64,000 nucleotides of DNA, taken from assembly GCF_013618625.1 (NCBI RefSeq), contig NZ_JABRWO010000002.1, positions 434,001-498,000 of the forward strand, written 5' to 3'. The notes under the pieces are model-generated. The model made no database searches. It saw nothing but the letters and a program-made list of their open reading frames with translations, and was not told the DNA's origin. This document shows positions 53,074-62,486 of this stretch, piece by piece. Numbering within the stretch: position 1 is the first letter of the stretch; each line of letters opens with the position of its first letter. The position numbers and the translations under genes are program-made. Source of the DNA: Bremerella alba. GTDB lineage: Bacteria; Planctomycetota; Planctomycetia; Pirellulales; Pirellulaceae.

Positions 53074-54831
53074 TTATCGCTTGTCGGAAGACCGTTGTTT
53101 CGCCGCCACCTCAAGCAGTTCAGGCGTCGGGCGCAAGGCGATCAGAGGATACTGTTTCAAGAAGTATGGGGCCTGGGCGACTTCCGTCAGTTGCGTTCGA
53201 AGTTCTGGCGGAAGCTCTTCCAATTTCTCTGGGGTCGTCAGAACGACCGTATTGGGTGCCGCGGCAAATTCAGCCTGAAGGTCGGCAGGGTCGTTGGGAA
53301 TGAACTTCACCGGCTGCCGAGCATAGAACACCCAACTGGCCTCGCTTACTCCAAAGGAACAAAGACGAGCATCGGGCTCGGTTTCCTGAATATCGGCCAG
53401 AAGCTGACTGATCTCTTGCTGGTCGGACACCCGCTGCGCCACCACAGAAAACAGCCCGACAACAAACAGCATCGATGTGACCGCGAACACACGAAACGCC
53501 TGCTGATAATTTTCTTGCGACTTCCGCCACCACGCCAGACTTCCCCCAACGACCAGCAGCAGACCAACCAGTGCGACCAGTTCTTCGCCCGGCAGAAACT
53601 GCCCTGCCAAAACCGCTAAGGCGGCCACCAGGACAACGCCAACGACCGTCGTCAGACCAAATGACAAATCCAACCAGCGGGCCGATAATTCCGTGCGTTT
53701 CTCAATCACTCGCGAAACAAACACCCCGGTGATCAACGCCAAGCCAGGATAAAGAGGGGTGATGTAGCTGGGAAGCTTGGTTTGTGCGATCGAAAAAGCT
53801 CCCATCCACACAGCCACCCAACAGCAGCAGAAAATCAACGCGGCATTTTGCTTCGCGTTGGTTCGCAGTTGCTGGCTCAAGTCCCAAAGCATCGGCGTGA
53901 AAAAGACCGACCAAGGAAAGAAGCCTATACAGATTGCAATTAAGTAGTAAATCGGCGGCCCCGAGTGCCCCTCGAACGAGGTCACCGCGCGGCTCAGATT
54001 ATGATCGAAGAAGAAACCCTCAATCCAACGGAAATCACGGGCGGCAACCCAAATGTACCAGGGCAGCGCGACGCCCAAACAAGCCACGATCGCCAAGATC
54101 GGACGCATGAACCAGACGGTCTTCAAAAAGTGAATGGGAAAGAATGGCCGCAAGAGAGAGACGCCCCACTGCCACCAGCTTGTCGCCGGATGCGATGGCG
54201 GTAATCGCATGATCAAGAGAAACATGCCAATGATAGCCGTGGGTAAGATCAGCCCGACAGGCCCTTTCGACAGGACCGCCAAGCCCAATGCTCCATAAAG
54301 CAATGCGACTTGCCACCACTGGGTCGGATAGTAAGCCGGCTCAGAGTTCTCACTTTCTTCGCCTACGGGGAAACTGAAGAAGACGTAAGTCCAAAGTCCC
54401 AGCGTGACGAAGAATATCAGCGGAGCATCCGGTGTCGCCGCCCGGGATGCCACGGTAAACATGAGCGTGGTTGCCAGACAAACACCGGCCCATAGACCGG
54501 CCGTAGCGTAGAACAATCGACGGCCCATGTCATAGGTCAGAAGAACCGTCATCATTCCGAGAAACGCGGAAAAGAAGCGGGCACTGAACTCGCTGATCCC
54601 GAATACGGAATAGGCCGCGATCATCAGCCAATAAAGCAGCACCGGCTTGTGCGTGCGAAGTTCGTCATTGAATCGAGGAACGACCCAGTCCGCGGCTTCA
54701 ATCATCTCGATAGCGCAGCCCGCATTGCGTGGCTCATCGCGGTCCCATAATTTGGGACCACCAAGATTGGTGAAGAAAACGATCAGACAAAGGGCAACAA
54801 GCACCCCCAGGTTTTTGTTCGCGGAGAACAC
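53074..54831 (-). CDS. ArnT-like GT39-family membrane glycosyltransferase
   Basis: 585 residues from GTG 54831, preceded by AAAGGA eight bases upstream; the frame opens eight codons earlier at 54855. About 12 membrane helices. The first outside loop has LWDRDEPRNAG, the DE motif of lipid-linked-sugar transferases, and the following ADWVVPRFNDELRTHKPVLLYWL is the strong GT39/PMT signature. It should move a sugar from a lipid-linked donor to a protein, lipid A-like lipid or glycan outside the membrane. The C-terminal soluble part contains no known domain that I can name. It is divergent from the PAP2 gene. Confidence 0.92.
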   Translation of the reverse strand: MFSANKNLGVLVALCLIVFFTNLGGPKLWDRDEPRNAGCAIEMIEAADWVVPRFNDELRTHKPVLLYWLMIAAYSVFGISEFSARFFSAFLGMMTVLLTYDMGRRLFYATAGLWAGVCLATTLMFTVASRAATPDAPLIFFVTLGLWTYVFFSFPVGEESENSEPAYYPTQWWQVALLYGALGLAVLSKGPVGLILPTAIIGMFLLIMRLPPSHPATSWWQWGVSLLRPFFPIHFLKTVWFMRPILAIVACLGVALPWYIWVAARDFRWIEGFFFDHNLSRAVTSFEGHSGPPIYYLIAICIGFFPWSVFFTPMLWDLSQQLRTNAKQNAALIFCCCWVAVWMGAFSIAQTKLPSYITPLYPGLALITGVFVSRVIEKRTELSARWLDLSFGLTTVVGVVLVAALAVLAGQFLPGEELVALVGLLLVVGGSLAWWRKSQENYQQAFRVFAVTSMLFVVGLFSVVAQRVSDQQEISQLLADIQETEPDARLCSFGVSEASWVFYARQPVKFIPNDPADLQAEFAAAPNTVVLTTPEKLEELPPELRTQLTEVAQAPYFLKQYPLIALRPTPELLEVAAKQRSSDKR

Positions 54832-54999
54832 GGCAGCATTCCTTTGCTTGCACACGGGTCAAGCCGGCAGTTTACCCGATTCTCAGCCCCGCAGCCAATG
54901 GCACTTCGCCACCGTGCGTCTGCCATTGGTGAACTGGACAAAAAGCGTTAATTTGGCGATAGCACGCCATTTACCTTCGCTCGGAACATGTAACAAACC

Positions 55000-55800
55000 G
55001 TGACCACCCACCACCCCAACGCAGAACAGGCGTCATCGCAGTCGACAGAAAGTCATTACCCGTCTCCCTCGCCCTCCCCTACTTTGATGGACGAGAAGGA
55101 AACGCGGTTTCCGGCTCGATTCTTCCTCTTGCTATCGGCTGTCCTGGCGATATGTGGCGTGCTGTCCTTTTTCCTAGATCATTCCGTCAGTGGTCATTTG
55201 GCGACACCCCCGCATGAGTTTCTTTTTATCGGAGGTGATCTGAAGAAGTTAGTCGCTCTTTCGGAAGTCTTCGGCCACGGAACCGGCGTCATTCTGGTGA
55301 TCTTAGCCGTATTTGCGCTCGATCTGGCGAATCGGTGGAAAGTTGGCATACTACTGGGAACGGCCTTCGGTGCCGGCATGATGGCGAATGTTGCCAAGTT
55401 CTTGGGGATTGCCAGATATCGCCCCCACGCGTTCGACTTTTCATTGCCAATCCAAGACAGCTTTTATCAGTGGTTTCCGTTTCTAAGTTGGCTTTCTCAG
55501 GACGAACTCCGCCAGTCGGCTCTGCAAAGCTTTCCCTCAGGGCACTCAGCAACGGCTGCCGGTCTTTGCGTCGGGCTGTGTTTTATGTACCCCCATGCGC
55601 GATGGTATTTTCTGCTGCTCACAGCGCTGGCCTGTTTTCAGCGCGTTGTCTTTCGCATGCATTTTCCGAGTGATGTCTTTCTAGGAGCGGCCCTGGGGAT
55701 GGCCACTGCGACAATATTGCTGTCTTACGGCCGCCTGCCGGAGATGGTTTCTTGGGTTGAGTCGAAGATTAGGAAGACTGGGGCAACCAAGCAGCCCTAG
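55000..55800 (+). CDS. PAP2 family lipid phosphatase
   Basis: 266 residues with six likely membrane helices. The three phosphatase motifs are visible: K-x(n)-R-x-R-P as KFLGIARYRP, PSGH in SFPSGHSATAAGL, and R-x5-H-x3-D in QRVVFRMHFPSDVFLG (Gln replaces the usual Ser before Arg). Such enzymes remove phosphate from lipid phosphates such as undecaprenyl diphosphate or phosphatidate on the outer face. GTG 55000 has no clear ribosome site; ATG 55087 would trim a disordered Ser/Pro head of 29 residues. Together with the divergent GT39 gene it suggests lipid-linked sugar metabolism. Confidence 0.9.
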   Translation: MTTHHPNAEQASSQSTESHYPSPSPSPTLMDEKETRFPARFFLLLSAVLAICGVLSFFLDHSVSGHLATPPHEFLFIGGDLKKLVALSEVFGHGTGVILVILAVFALDLANRWKVGILLGTAFGAGMMANVAKFLGIARYRPHAFDFSLPIQDSFYQWFPFLSWLSQDELRQSALQSFPSGHSATAAGLCVGLCFMYPHARWYFLLLTALACFQRVVFRMHFPSDVFLGAALGMATATILLSYGRLPEMVSWVESKIRKTGATKQP

Positions 55801-55892
55801 GCATTTCCATTTCTTGGCTTCTGATTCGCCAAGGTTGCCGGAATTTGCCAAACTCGAAGTCATGTCTTTTTCGTTATTTGAAGGAACCACCC

Positions 55893-56468
55893 ATGACCTC
55901 CCTATTCTGCGTATTGGCGATTATCACGGCTCCTCCATCGCAAGCCCCCAATTCATCGGATGCAGAGCTTAAACCGACCCAGTTGGAACAGCAGTCGCCG
56001 CTTGTTCCTCACGAGATCAGAAAAGCCATACGATCCGCCCTACGAGATGAGGCCACGAGCGATTCATACGAAGATCGCAGTCAGGCCGTCATTCGTCTCT
56101 GTGCGTTGTATGCCGAGATGATGCTCAACAAAGACTTCGCCGAGTTTGAAAAAGAGAAATGGCAGGCCAAGCTAATCTCGCGGCTTCGGAGCGTGCGCAG
56201 TGACCTAGAGAAAATAAGCTCTCGGCAGCCTGCTCGCAGTTTGTCGGAAGCAAACACACCAAGAGGTGGAGGAGCAATTGACCAGCGTGGAGCCGACGAG
56301 CTCATAGAACTGATTTCCACGACCATCGATCCCGAGACGTGGGAAGTTCACGGCGGCAAGGGAAGCATCTTCTACTTCAGTAATTTTCGCGTCTTGGTCG
56401 TTCGACAATCACAACAGGTGCATGCCAAGCTGGGTGGTGTTCTTGGCGGACTGAAAGCCGGTCCATGA
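55893..56468 (+). CDS. Hypothetical exported protein with STN-like C-terminal module
   Basis: Not recognised as a whole. ATG 55893 follows GAAGGA and opens a signal peptide (MTSLFCVLAIITAPPSQA), giving 191 residues. The middle is a helical polar region. The tail LIELISTTIDPETWEVHGG and FRVLVVRQSQQVHAKLGGVL resembles the module (LI..I...I.P..W) that is repeated in secretin-type and anti-sigma-linked planctomycete proteins. It converges with the FKBP gene across a shared terminator. Confidence 0.65.
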   Translation: MTSLFCVLAIITAPPSQAPNSSDAELKPTQLEQQSPLVPHEIRKAIRSALRDEATSDSYEDRSQAVIRLCALYAEMMLNKDFAEFEKEKWQAKLISRLRSVRSDLEKISSRQPARSLSEANTPRGGGAIDQRGADELIELISTTIDPETWEVHGGKGSIFYFSNFRVLVVRQSQQVHAKLGGVLGGLKAGP

Positions 56469-56496
56469 AAAAAGCCTGCCATAAAATGGCAGGCTT
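56466..56496 (-). terminator. Rho-independent terminator of the FKBP gene
   Basis: Perfect 11-base stem (AAGCCTGCCAT at 56472-56482 and its complement at 56486-56496) with a three-base loop. On the minus strand it is followed by a T run (the A run at 56468-56473), so it ends the FKBP transcript. It overlaps the stop of the convergent upstream gene. Confidence 0.88.
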
Positions 56497-56525
56497 CAGC
56501 GATTTGATTCAATCGTCAATCGAAA

Positions 56526-57200
56526 CTACTGCTTTGCGATGTCGAGCAATTCGATATCGAACAGCAGAATGGCGTTTGGCGGAATGCCAGGACGGCCTTG
56601 GGGACCGTAAGCCAGGTCAGAAGGAATGTACAACTTCCACTTGCCGCCGACCTTCATCTTCTGCAGGGCTTCTGTCCAGCCTTCGATGACACCGTTGACA
56701 GGGAACTGAGCAGGTTCGCCACGCTTGTAAGAGCTATCGAACTCGGTTCCGTCGACCAGCGTACCTTTGTAGTGGCAGACAACCGTGTCGGTCAGCTTCG
56801 GCGTTGCGCCGGTTCCAGGCTTAACCACTTCGTACTGCAGACCGCTCTTGGTGGTCTCGATGCCTTCCTTCTTGCCATTTTCGGTCAGAAATTCCTGACC
56901 TGCTTTGGCGGCCGTTTCGGCCTTCTTTTGCATCTGACCCTGGACCAAGGTCTGGAAGGCCTGTAGGGCTGCGGCAACCTGTTCTTCGCTGAGCTTCGAC
57001 TCGGCACCGGTTAGGCCGTCGCGGAAGCCGGCAACAAGGGCATCGACGTCAAAGGGAACATCAGGATTAGCAACTTCGTTCGCAATGTTGCGGCCAATAG
57101 CGTAGGAAGCTTTTTGTTCGGTCGACTCCAATTTGATCTCCTGGGCAAAAGCCGCGTGAGCGACCAGCACCATCGCAATGGCGCAAAGTGAACGGATCAT
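56526..57200 (-). CDS. FKBP-type peptidyl-prolyl cis-trans isomerase, Mip/FkpA-like
   Basis: 224 residues from ATG 57200, with AAAGGA upstream (the frame opens at 57218). A signal peptide (LCAIAMVLVAHAAFAQ) sends it to the periplasm. The N-terminal dimerisation helices (QKASYAIGRNIANEV; the long QMQKKAETAAKAGQEFL helix) precede an FKBP domain with TVVCHYKGTLVDGTEFDSSY, the VIEGWTEALQKMKVGGKWKLYIP core and AYGPQGRPGIPPNAILLFDIELL. Catalytic-pocket aromatic residues are present, so it should isomerise Xaa-Pro bonds in exported proteins. The DUF1570 gene lies upstream on the same strand. Confidence 0.95.
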   Translation of the reverse strand: MIRSLCAIAMVLVAHAAFAQEIKLESTEQKASYAIGRNIANEVANPDVPFDVDALVAGFRDGLTGAESKLSEEQVAAALQAFQTLVQGQMQKKAETAAKAGQEFLTENGKKEGIETTKSGLQYEVVKPGTGATPKLTDTVVCHYKGTLVDGTEFDSSYKRGEPAQFPVNGVIEGWTEALQKMKVGGKWKLYIPSDLAYGPQGRPGIPPNAILLFDIELLDIAKQ

Positions 57201-57323
57201 GAAATTCCTTTCGGGCATTAAGGTGGGATCCCTGGATGGGTCAGTACCAAGACCGATTCCAGGTACTGAGGCTAATTATCGGGGTTTTTGGTAGTTGGGA
57301 AAAGAGAGGGGACGCTAAAAACG

Positions 57324-58733
57324 TCAGTTGTTCGCACGCAGCCATTGCGATGCAAAGCGTTCGGCAGCCGAGCGATTCGGAAAAATTTGCATGCCAACCT
57401 GGGCACTTTGTTGCTGGGTGGCGTCAAGTTTCCGGACTTGCTCCTGCTGCCACTTTGCCGCCAATTGTTGACTATGGAAGACATTTGCTCGGCCATAGGT
57501 GCGATTATTAACATTAAGCCGAACCGACGCCACCACATGGGGAAACTCTTTTAGTGGGTGATCGTAGGGCTGAGATTTAAGATGAGAGACAACTTCGCGT
57601 TCGATTTCTGCAAAGTCCTCTCCGAAGTGCTCTTTGAAGACTTCTTGATTACTGGAAATCTTTCCGTCGTCACCTCGGTCGATCGCCCCTTCCAAGGGAC
57701 GAAGTTCGCTGACCTTCTTCATAAATTTGTCGAATTCAACCTTTTTGCGCGACGCCAGGTAATGCGTCAGGGCCCATGCCGAGGCGTAGCCGGTCGAGGT
57801 TAAACTGCCGGCCCCGACGGTATCGTCCACCATGGTCCCATCGGCCTGGGTCGCATCGCGGGCTTTCAGGTACGACTCCAACTCAAACATTCGCATGTCG
57901 TTGATGTCCCCTGCCCCTTTCCACCGCATGCGTTTTCCGAAATCGGTCGGTGCGTAGTACTCGGCGATTCCCTCGGAAATCCACATGGGCCAGCGGGACA
58001 AACGCTGCTGTACCCCAATGTTATGCAGAATTTGATGAGCCCCTTCGTGCGAAATCGTGGAGATTGCCTGGCGTATGTAAAGGTCCCATTTGAAGGGCGT
58101 TTGCGTCGGTTTCTCGTACATGACCACATGATTTTCGAGCGTGTCGTAGTAGGCCACGACCCCGTCAGGCAACTGGGCGAACTCTTTGTACTCGCGCTCG
58201 GTCGCAAACATGATCACCACCAACGGAACTTCGGGATCGTGAACGTCGATCTTCTGCCGTTTTGCATGAGCCATCACCCCTGGGAGCATTGATTCCATGA
58301 TTCGCATGGTGCCTTGGGCGAACTCGTTGGACGTGTTGTAGACGAAAATGAAGTGCCGCGAAGCCAACGTCCGAAAGCCAGGGTGCTCTTCCTGGAGTCG
58401 CTTTTCAAGGTGTTTCCGGTCCATTCCCTCGAACGGCTTATCGGTCTTCTTGACCTCGCTTATCGGACGCGTCACCAGACTTCCATCTGGTTGTTGGATG
58501 ACCAAGCTTGAACCGATCGCGATTTGAATCTTCCCGACCGTTTGTTCGCCATCTTCGGTACGGAACTCGACGTTACCGGTCACGTTATATAGAACGAGCC
58601 CCGGTTGGATATCGAGTCCAAATGCCCTCGGGTCAGGTACCGTCACTCGCTTCTGAGCGGTCGCGTTCGAACTAGCAAGTGCCCAGGCGACGATCACCAG
58701 GGCTAAACAGATGCGGGAGCGACGATGTGGCAT
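57324..58733 (-). CDS. DUF1570 domain, predicted exported metallopeptidase-like protein
   Basis: 469 residues with a signal peptide (CLALVIVAWALASSNATAQ). The DUF1570 domain covers the second half: STISHEGAHQILHNIGV has the HExxH zinc motif and WISEGIAEYYAP supplies a downstream Glu as third ligand. An N-terminal region near 45-95 (EDGEQTVGKIQIAIGSSLVI) has beta-strand pattern. The tail ends in NRSAAERFASQWLRANN. DUF1570 is mainly a planctomycete family. It is probably periplasmic; substrate unknown. It is upstream of the FKBP gene, 123 bases away. Confidence 0.87.
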   Translation of the reverse strand: MPHRRSRICLALVIVAWALASSNATAQKRVTVPDPRAFGLDIQPGLVLYNVTGNVEFRTEDGEQTVGKIQIAIGSSLVIQQPDGSLVTRPISEVKKTDKPFEGMDRKHLEKRLQEEHPGFRTLASRHFIFVYNTSNEFAQGTMRIMESMLPGVMAHAKRQKIDVHDPEVPLVVIMFATEREYKEFAQLPDGVVAYYDTLENHVVMYEKPTQTPFKWDLYIRQAISTISHEGAHQILHNIGVQQRLSRWPMWISEGIAEYYAPTDFGKRMRWKGAGDINDMRMFELESYLKARDATQADGTMVDDTVGAGSLTSTGYASAWALTHYLASRKKVEFDKFMKKVSELRPLEGAIDRGDDGKISSNQEVFKEHFGEDFAEIEREVVSHLKSQPYDHPLKEFPHVVASVRLNVNNRTYGRANVFHSQQLAAKWQQEQVRKLDATQQQSAQVGMQIFPNRSAAERFASQWLRANN

Positions 58734-59042
58734 TCGTGCTTCTCTCTACGGCGAATCAGAATTCAGGATGAGTTGGTGGCAAGAGGAGTGGGCAACCAGA
58801 CCGAGTAATGCCTCACTGCAACTTCATTGTCGTGACCACACACGATTCAGCAAGCAAATTTCGTCGCGAATATCCGTTCCTACGACCGGAAAATCAAAAA
58901 GTTTCCCGATTTCTGACACTTAGGGCGATTAGTGGGGTTTAGATTAGATTGAGAGCATTACTTAAGTAAATGGCATGCCGTCCGATCTTGGCAGCCAACT
59001 ACTCAGAATAAAATTCGCTAACCCCTTAAACTGCAATATCTT
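58734..59042. other. Divergent intergenic region, no gene seen
   Basis: Between the DUF1570 gene (minus) and the secretin-domain gene (plus). Short frames are AT-poor non-coding sequence. Promoters for both should lie here; none is clear. Confidence 0.5.
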
Positions 59043-62000
59043 ATGCACAAGATGCTTTGTTGGTTCAATCATCCATACCGGGCATTCGCTTTTGCCTTCG
59101 CATTCGTTGTTCTGACGGCCAGCTTCCATTTTGCTAGTCTCAGCGCAGCAGACCCCACCTTCGTGGGATCCCTGGCAATCGCGTTGGAAGATAGCGCAGC
59201 AACCGAGCTCCAGCTTAGTGACGAAGTACGCCTGAAGCTGAAGACGCTGGCGTATGAGCGCGAGAAACAAGCACTCGACATGGCCTTAGAGCTCAAAGGG
59301 GCTTCGCCTGAAGAAAAGCAAGCCAAGCTGGACGCGTATGTCGCCGAGTCCGAAAAGCAGGCGATGGCCCTGCTAACTCCAGAACAGCAAGAGAAGCTGG
59401 AAAAGCTGAAGGTCAAACAGGGCGGGCTTACGACAATTCTGGAACCTGCGATCGCTGGCCAGTTGAAATTGGCCGATTGGCAGAAAGAGGAACTATCGCG
59501 TCGACTTGAGGCGGCCCAAAAGCCAGACGCCGGTCCGCGTGAGTTGGCTGAATTCGAGCGGTTTGCCAATCGCCTGTTGAGCCCCTCGCAACGTGCCAAG
59601 TGGGAAGAACTGGCAGGCATCACGAACAACCCAGAAACCATCCCTGCAGATCAGGTCGTGCCGCCCAACCGCGAAGAGTCGGCTCCTACCCCTTCCCCGG
59701 TTGCCGCCAATATCCCGAATGCTTCCGCCCCTTCGGCCATGTCGCCATCAGATGCCAATACGGCCCCTGGCGATAACACCATGAAGTTCAGTTTTCGGTA
59801 TCAGCCGTGGGGGGATGTGCTCGACTGGTTTGCTGAGCAATCGGATCTATCGCTCGTCATGGACTCCCCTCCCCCAGGCACTTTCAACTACACCGATGGC
59901 AAACCCTACACGCCGTCTCAGGCCATCGACCTGCTCAATAGCATCTTGCTGACCAAGGGCTACACGCTTGTACGCCGCGAGAAAATGCTGATTGTGGTGA
60001 ATCTGGAAGACGGCATCCCGCCGAATCTGGTGACAACGGTCTCGATGGACGATCTCGACGATCGTGGTGAATACGAGTTGGTCAGCGTACTTTTCGACCT
60101 GAAGAAAATGACGGCAGAAGAAGCGGAAGCCGAGATCACCAAGTTGATCGGCCCCCAAGGAGCCGTGGTTGCTCTGACGCATTCCCAGCAGGTGTTTGTT
60201 ACTGAAACGGCAGGTCGCCTGCGTACCATTCGCGACATGATCCAAGCGGTCGAAAACCCGTTTGGCAGCGATGTTACCGTTGTTGAAACCAATAATCTGA
60301 TGGCCGAAGAAATCTTGGTGGTGGTTCGTCAATTGCTTGGTATGGACGAAGGTTCGAACACAGCCACCGATGGCTCCATTCGGCTCGCCACCGATACCCT
60401 TGGAACCAGGATCTTTCTTACCGGTAAAAAAGATTCGGTCGAGAAAGTGCAAAAACTAATCACTCAGGTTGATGTGCCTGGCGGTGGCCTCGGCAGTTCT
60501 CCGGCCGATCAGTTGCAACTAGAAGTCTACCCCTTGGGCACGCTTGATCCTGCGACCACCTTGCAGGTCATGCAGACGCTTCTGGCCGGCAACCCCGATA
60601 TTCGTCTGGCAATCGATGAGAACACCGGCAACCTAATTGCCTTAGCTCGTGGCGGCGAACACTCTACCGTCAAAGCAACGCTTTCTCAGATGCAACGCGA
60701 CTCAAAGCAGGTCGAAGTCATTCCGCTGATGGTTGTCGACCCGCAAATGGCTGTCTTGTCGATCAACAAGCTCTTCGGTGGCACCGGCGAGAAGCCCAAC
60801 CCCAATGCCCCTCTCATCGATGCCGACCCGCTGACTTCGCAGCTTTTGGTGCGTGGTACTGCCGAGCAAGTTCGTCAGATCAAAGACCTGCTTATGAAGA
60901 TGGGCGAGGATCCGGAAGCCGCCCTTGCCATGCAAGGCGACCGCGGCAACATTCGTTCGATACCACTTACTGGTACGGCGGCTGAGCGTGTGTTGAATGA
61001 ATTAGAAATGCTGTGGCCGACTGTCAGCACCAGCCGCATTCGCGTCGTACGCCCTTCGTCGATACCGGCAGTAAGGGGATTTAATCCTAACACTCCCTCA
61101 GATGAATCTCCTGCAACCACTGGCAGTTCCGCGAACGACGAAGCCCGCACTGCTCAGCCAAGCTCCGATTCAGAAGCAAGCCTAACCCCAAGCAGCAAGT
61201 TTCACTTGGTCGCATTCGAGGACGACAAACCCTCGGAAGATCAATCCAAACAAGCCCCTGTCATCACCACAGCCCAGGCCCCCACTCAACCCGCCGGGCC
61301 AATCGTTTCCGGCATGACACCGGCCCCAGAGAACAGCGGCTCTAAGAAGCCAGGCGAGATTGTCGTGATGATGGGCCCGAGTGGGCTTGTGATTGCGTCG
61401 GATGACCAGGATGCGCTGGACAAGCTCGAGGCGCTCATCGAAACCTTGAGCATGCGTTACTCGTCCTCGGCAGAGTATTCTGTCTATTACCTTAGATACG
61501 TGAAAGCTGATGTCGCGGCTCAGATGCTGCAAAGCATTTTGACCGGTGTTACGCCCAGCGACGACGGTGGTGGCTCTTTAATGGGTGACATTGCTTCGGA
61601 AATGCTCGGCGGCGGAGGCGGCTTGATGGGGTCGCTCATGGGTCTCGGATCTGGCAGCTCCAGCACGTCTCTCTCAGGCGGTTCGCTAAGCATCATTCCC
61701 GATATGCGACTCAACGCGTTGGTGATTCAAGCGAGCGTGGAAGACCTGGACAAGATCGACCAGCTCTTAAAAATCATGGACCAACCGCACAGCCCTGAGC
61801 AGGTCGAAATCAAACGGACTCCTCGGATGATCCCCGTCCTGTTTACCACTGCCCAAGACATCGCCACCATTGTTCAAACCGTTTATGCCGACCGAATGGC
61901 CAGCACAGGCAACGGACAGCAACAGCGTCAGCCTTCCCCAGAAGACTTCATCCGCGCCTTGCGAGGTGGCCGTGGTGGTCGTGAAGGAGGCGGTGGTGGC

Positions 62001-62483
62001 GGTGGCGTCCAAAGCGAACCTGAGAAAATGACTATTGGCGTCGATACCCGTAGCAATTCGCTTGTGGTATCTGCTCCGGATCCCCTGTTTGAAGAAGTCA
62101 AAGCTCTGGTTGAAGAACTTGACAAAGCCGGAGACGACACCAATCAGACGATGCAAGTGGTTAAAGTTCGCAGCTCAAACCCAGAGACGATTCAAAAAGC
62201 GCTTTCCTCACTGACCGGTCAAGCGGTCACCGTGAATTCGACCGGAACAAGCACTTCCGGTAGTAGCTCGAGCAACACTGCTTCATCGGGACCTAATCCC
62301 GATGAAATGCGTCAGCGGATGGAAATGTTCCAGCGTGTCCGCGAACAGATGCAGCGCCAAGGCGGAGAAGGAGATCGGGGTGGTCAACGCGGTGGTGCCG
62401 AGCGTGGTGGCCGCGGTGGTGGAGGAGCCCCGACCGGTGGTGGTCGTGGAGGCGGAGGTGGTGGCGGCCGAGGTGGTCGCTAA
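59043..62483 (+). CDS. Secretin N-domain repeat protein with glycine/arginine-rich tail, no secretin barrel
   Basis: 1146 residues. A signal peptide (FAFAFAFVVLTASFHFASL) comes first, then a helical region with LTPEQQEKLEKLKVKQGGL. From about 240 there is an N0/STN-like domain (MKFSFRYQPWGDVLDWFAEQ), then several secretin N1/NolW-type modules (DLDKIDQLLKIMDQPHSPEQ near 900, and EKVQKLITQVDVPGGGLGSS). No C-terminal outer-membrane secretin barrel is seen; instead a Gly/Arg-rich low-complexity tail follows (RGGQRGG, GGRGGGG). Extra Gly/Ser-rich stretches occur near 850 and 970. It looks like a periplasmic or envelope scaffold built from secretin-like domains. It overlaps no neighbour and converges with the histidine kinase. 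Confidence 0.85.
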   Translation: MHKMLCWFNHPYRAFAFAFAFVVLTASFHFASLSAADPTFVGSLAIALEDSAATELQLSDEVRLKLKTLAYEREKQALDMALELKGASPEEKQAKLDAYVAESEKQAMALLTPEQQEKLEKLKVKQGGLTTILEPAIAGQLKLADWQKEELSRRLEAAQKPDAGPRELAEFERFANRLLSPSQRAKWEELAGITNNPETIPADQVVPPNREESAPTPSPVAANIPNASAPSAMSPSDANTAPGDNTMKFSFRYQPWGDVLDWFAEQSDLSLVMDSPPPGTFNYTDGKPYTPSQAIDLLNSILLTKGYTLVRREKMLIVVNLEDGIPPNLVTTVSMDDLDDRGEYELVSVLFDLKKMTAEEAEAEITKLIGPQGAVVALTHSQQVFVTETAGRLRTIRDMIQAVENPFGSDVTVVETNNLMAEEILVVVRQLLGMDEGSNTATDGSIRLATDTLGTRIFLTGKKDSVEKVQKLITQVDVPGGGLGSSPADQLQLEVYPLGTLDPATTLQVMQTLLAGNPDIRLAIDENTGNLIALARGGEHSTVKATLSQMQRDSKQVEVIPLMVVDPQMAVLSINKLFGGTGEKPNPNAPLIDADPLTSQLLVRGTAEQVRQIKDLLMKMGEDPEAALAMQGDRGNIRSIPLTGTAAERVLNELEMLWPTVSTSRIRVVRPSSIPAVRGFNPNTPSDESPATTGSSANDEARTAQPSSDSEASLTPSSKFHLVAFEDDKPSEDQSKQAPVITTAQAPTQPAGPIVSGMTPAPENSGSKKPGEIVVMMGPSGLVIASDDQDALDKLEALIETLSMRYSSSAEYSVYYLRYVKADVAAQMLQSILTGVTPSDDGGGSLMGDIASEMLGGGGGLMGSLMGLGSGSSSTSLSGGSLSIIPDMRLNALVIQASVEDLDKIDQLLKIMDQPHSPEQVEIKRTPRMIPVLFTTAQDIATIVQTVYADRMASTGNGQQQRQPSPEDFIRALRGGRGGREGGGGGGGVQSEPEKMTIGVDTRSNSLVVSAPDPLFEEVKALVEELDKAGDDTNQTMQVVKVRSSNPETIQKALSSLTGQAVTVNSTGTSTSGSSSSNTASSGPNPDEMRQRMEMFQRVREQMQRQGGEGDRGGQRGGAERGGRGGGGAPTGGGRGGGGGGGRGGR

Positions 62484-62486
62484 TCG

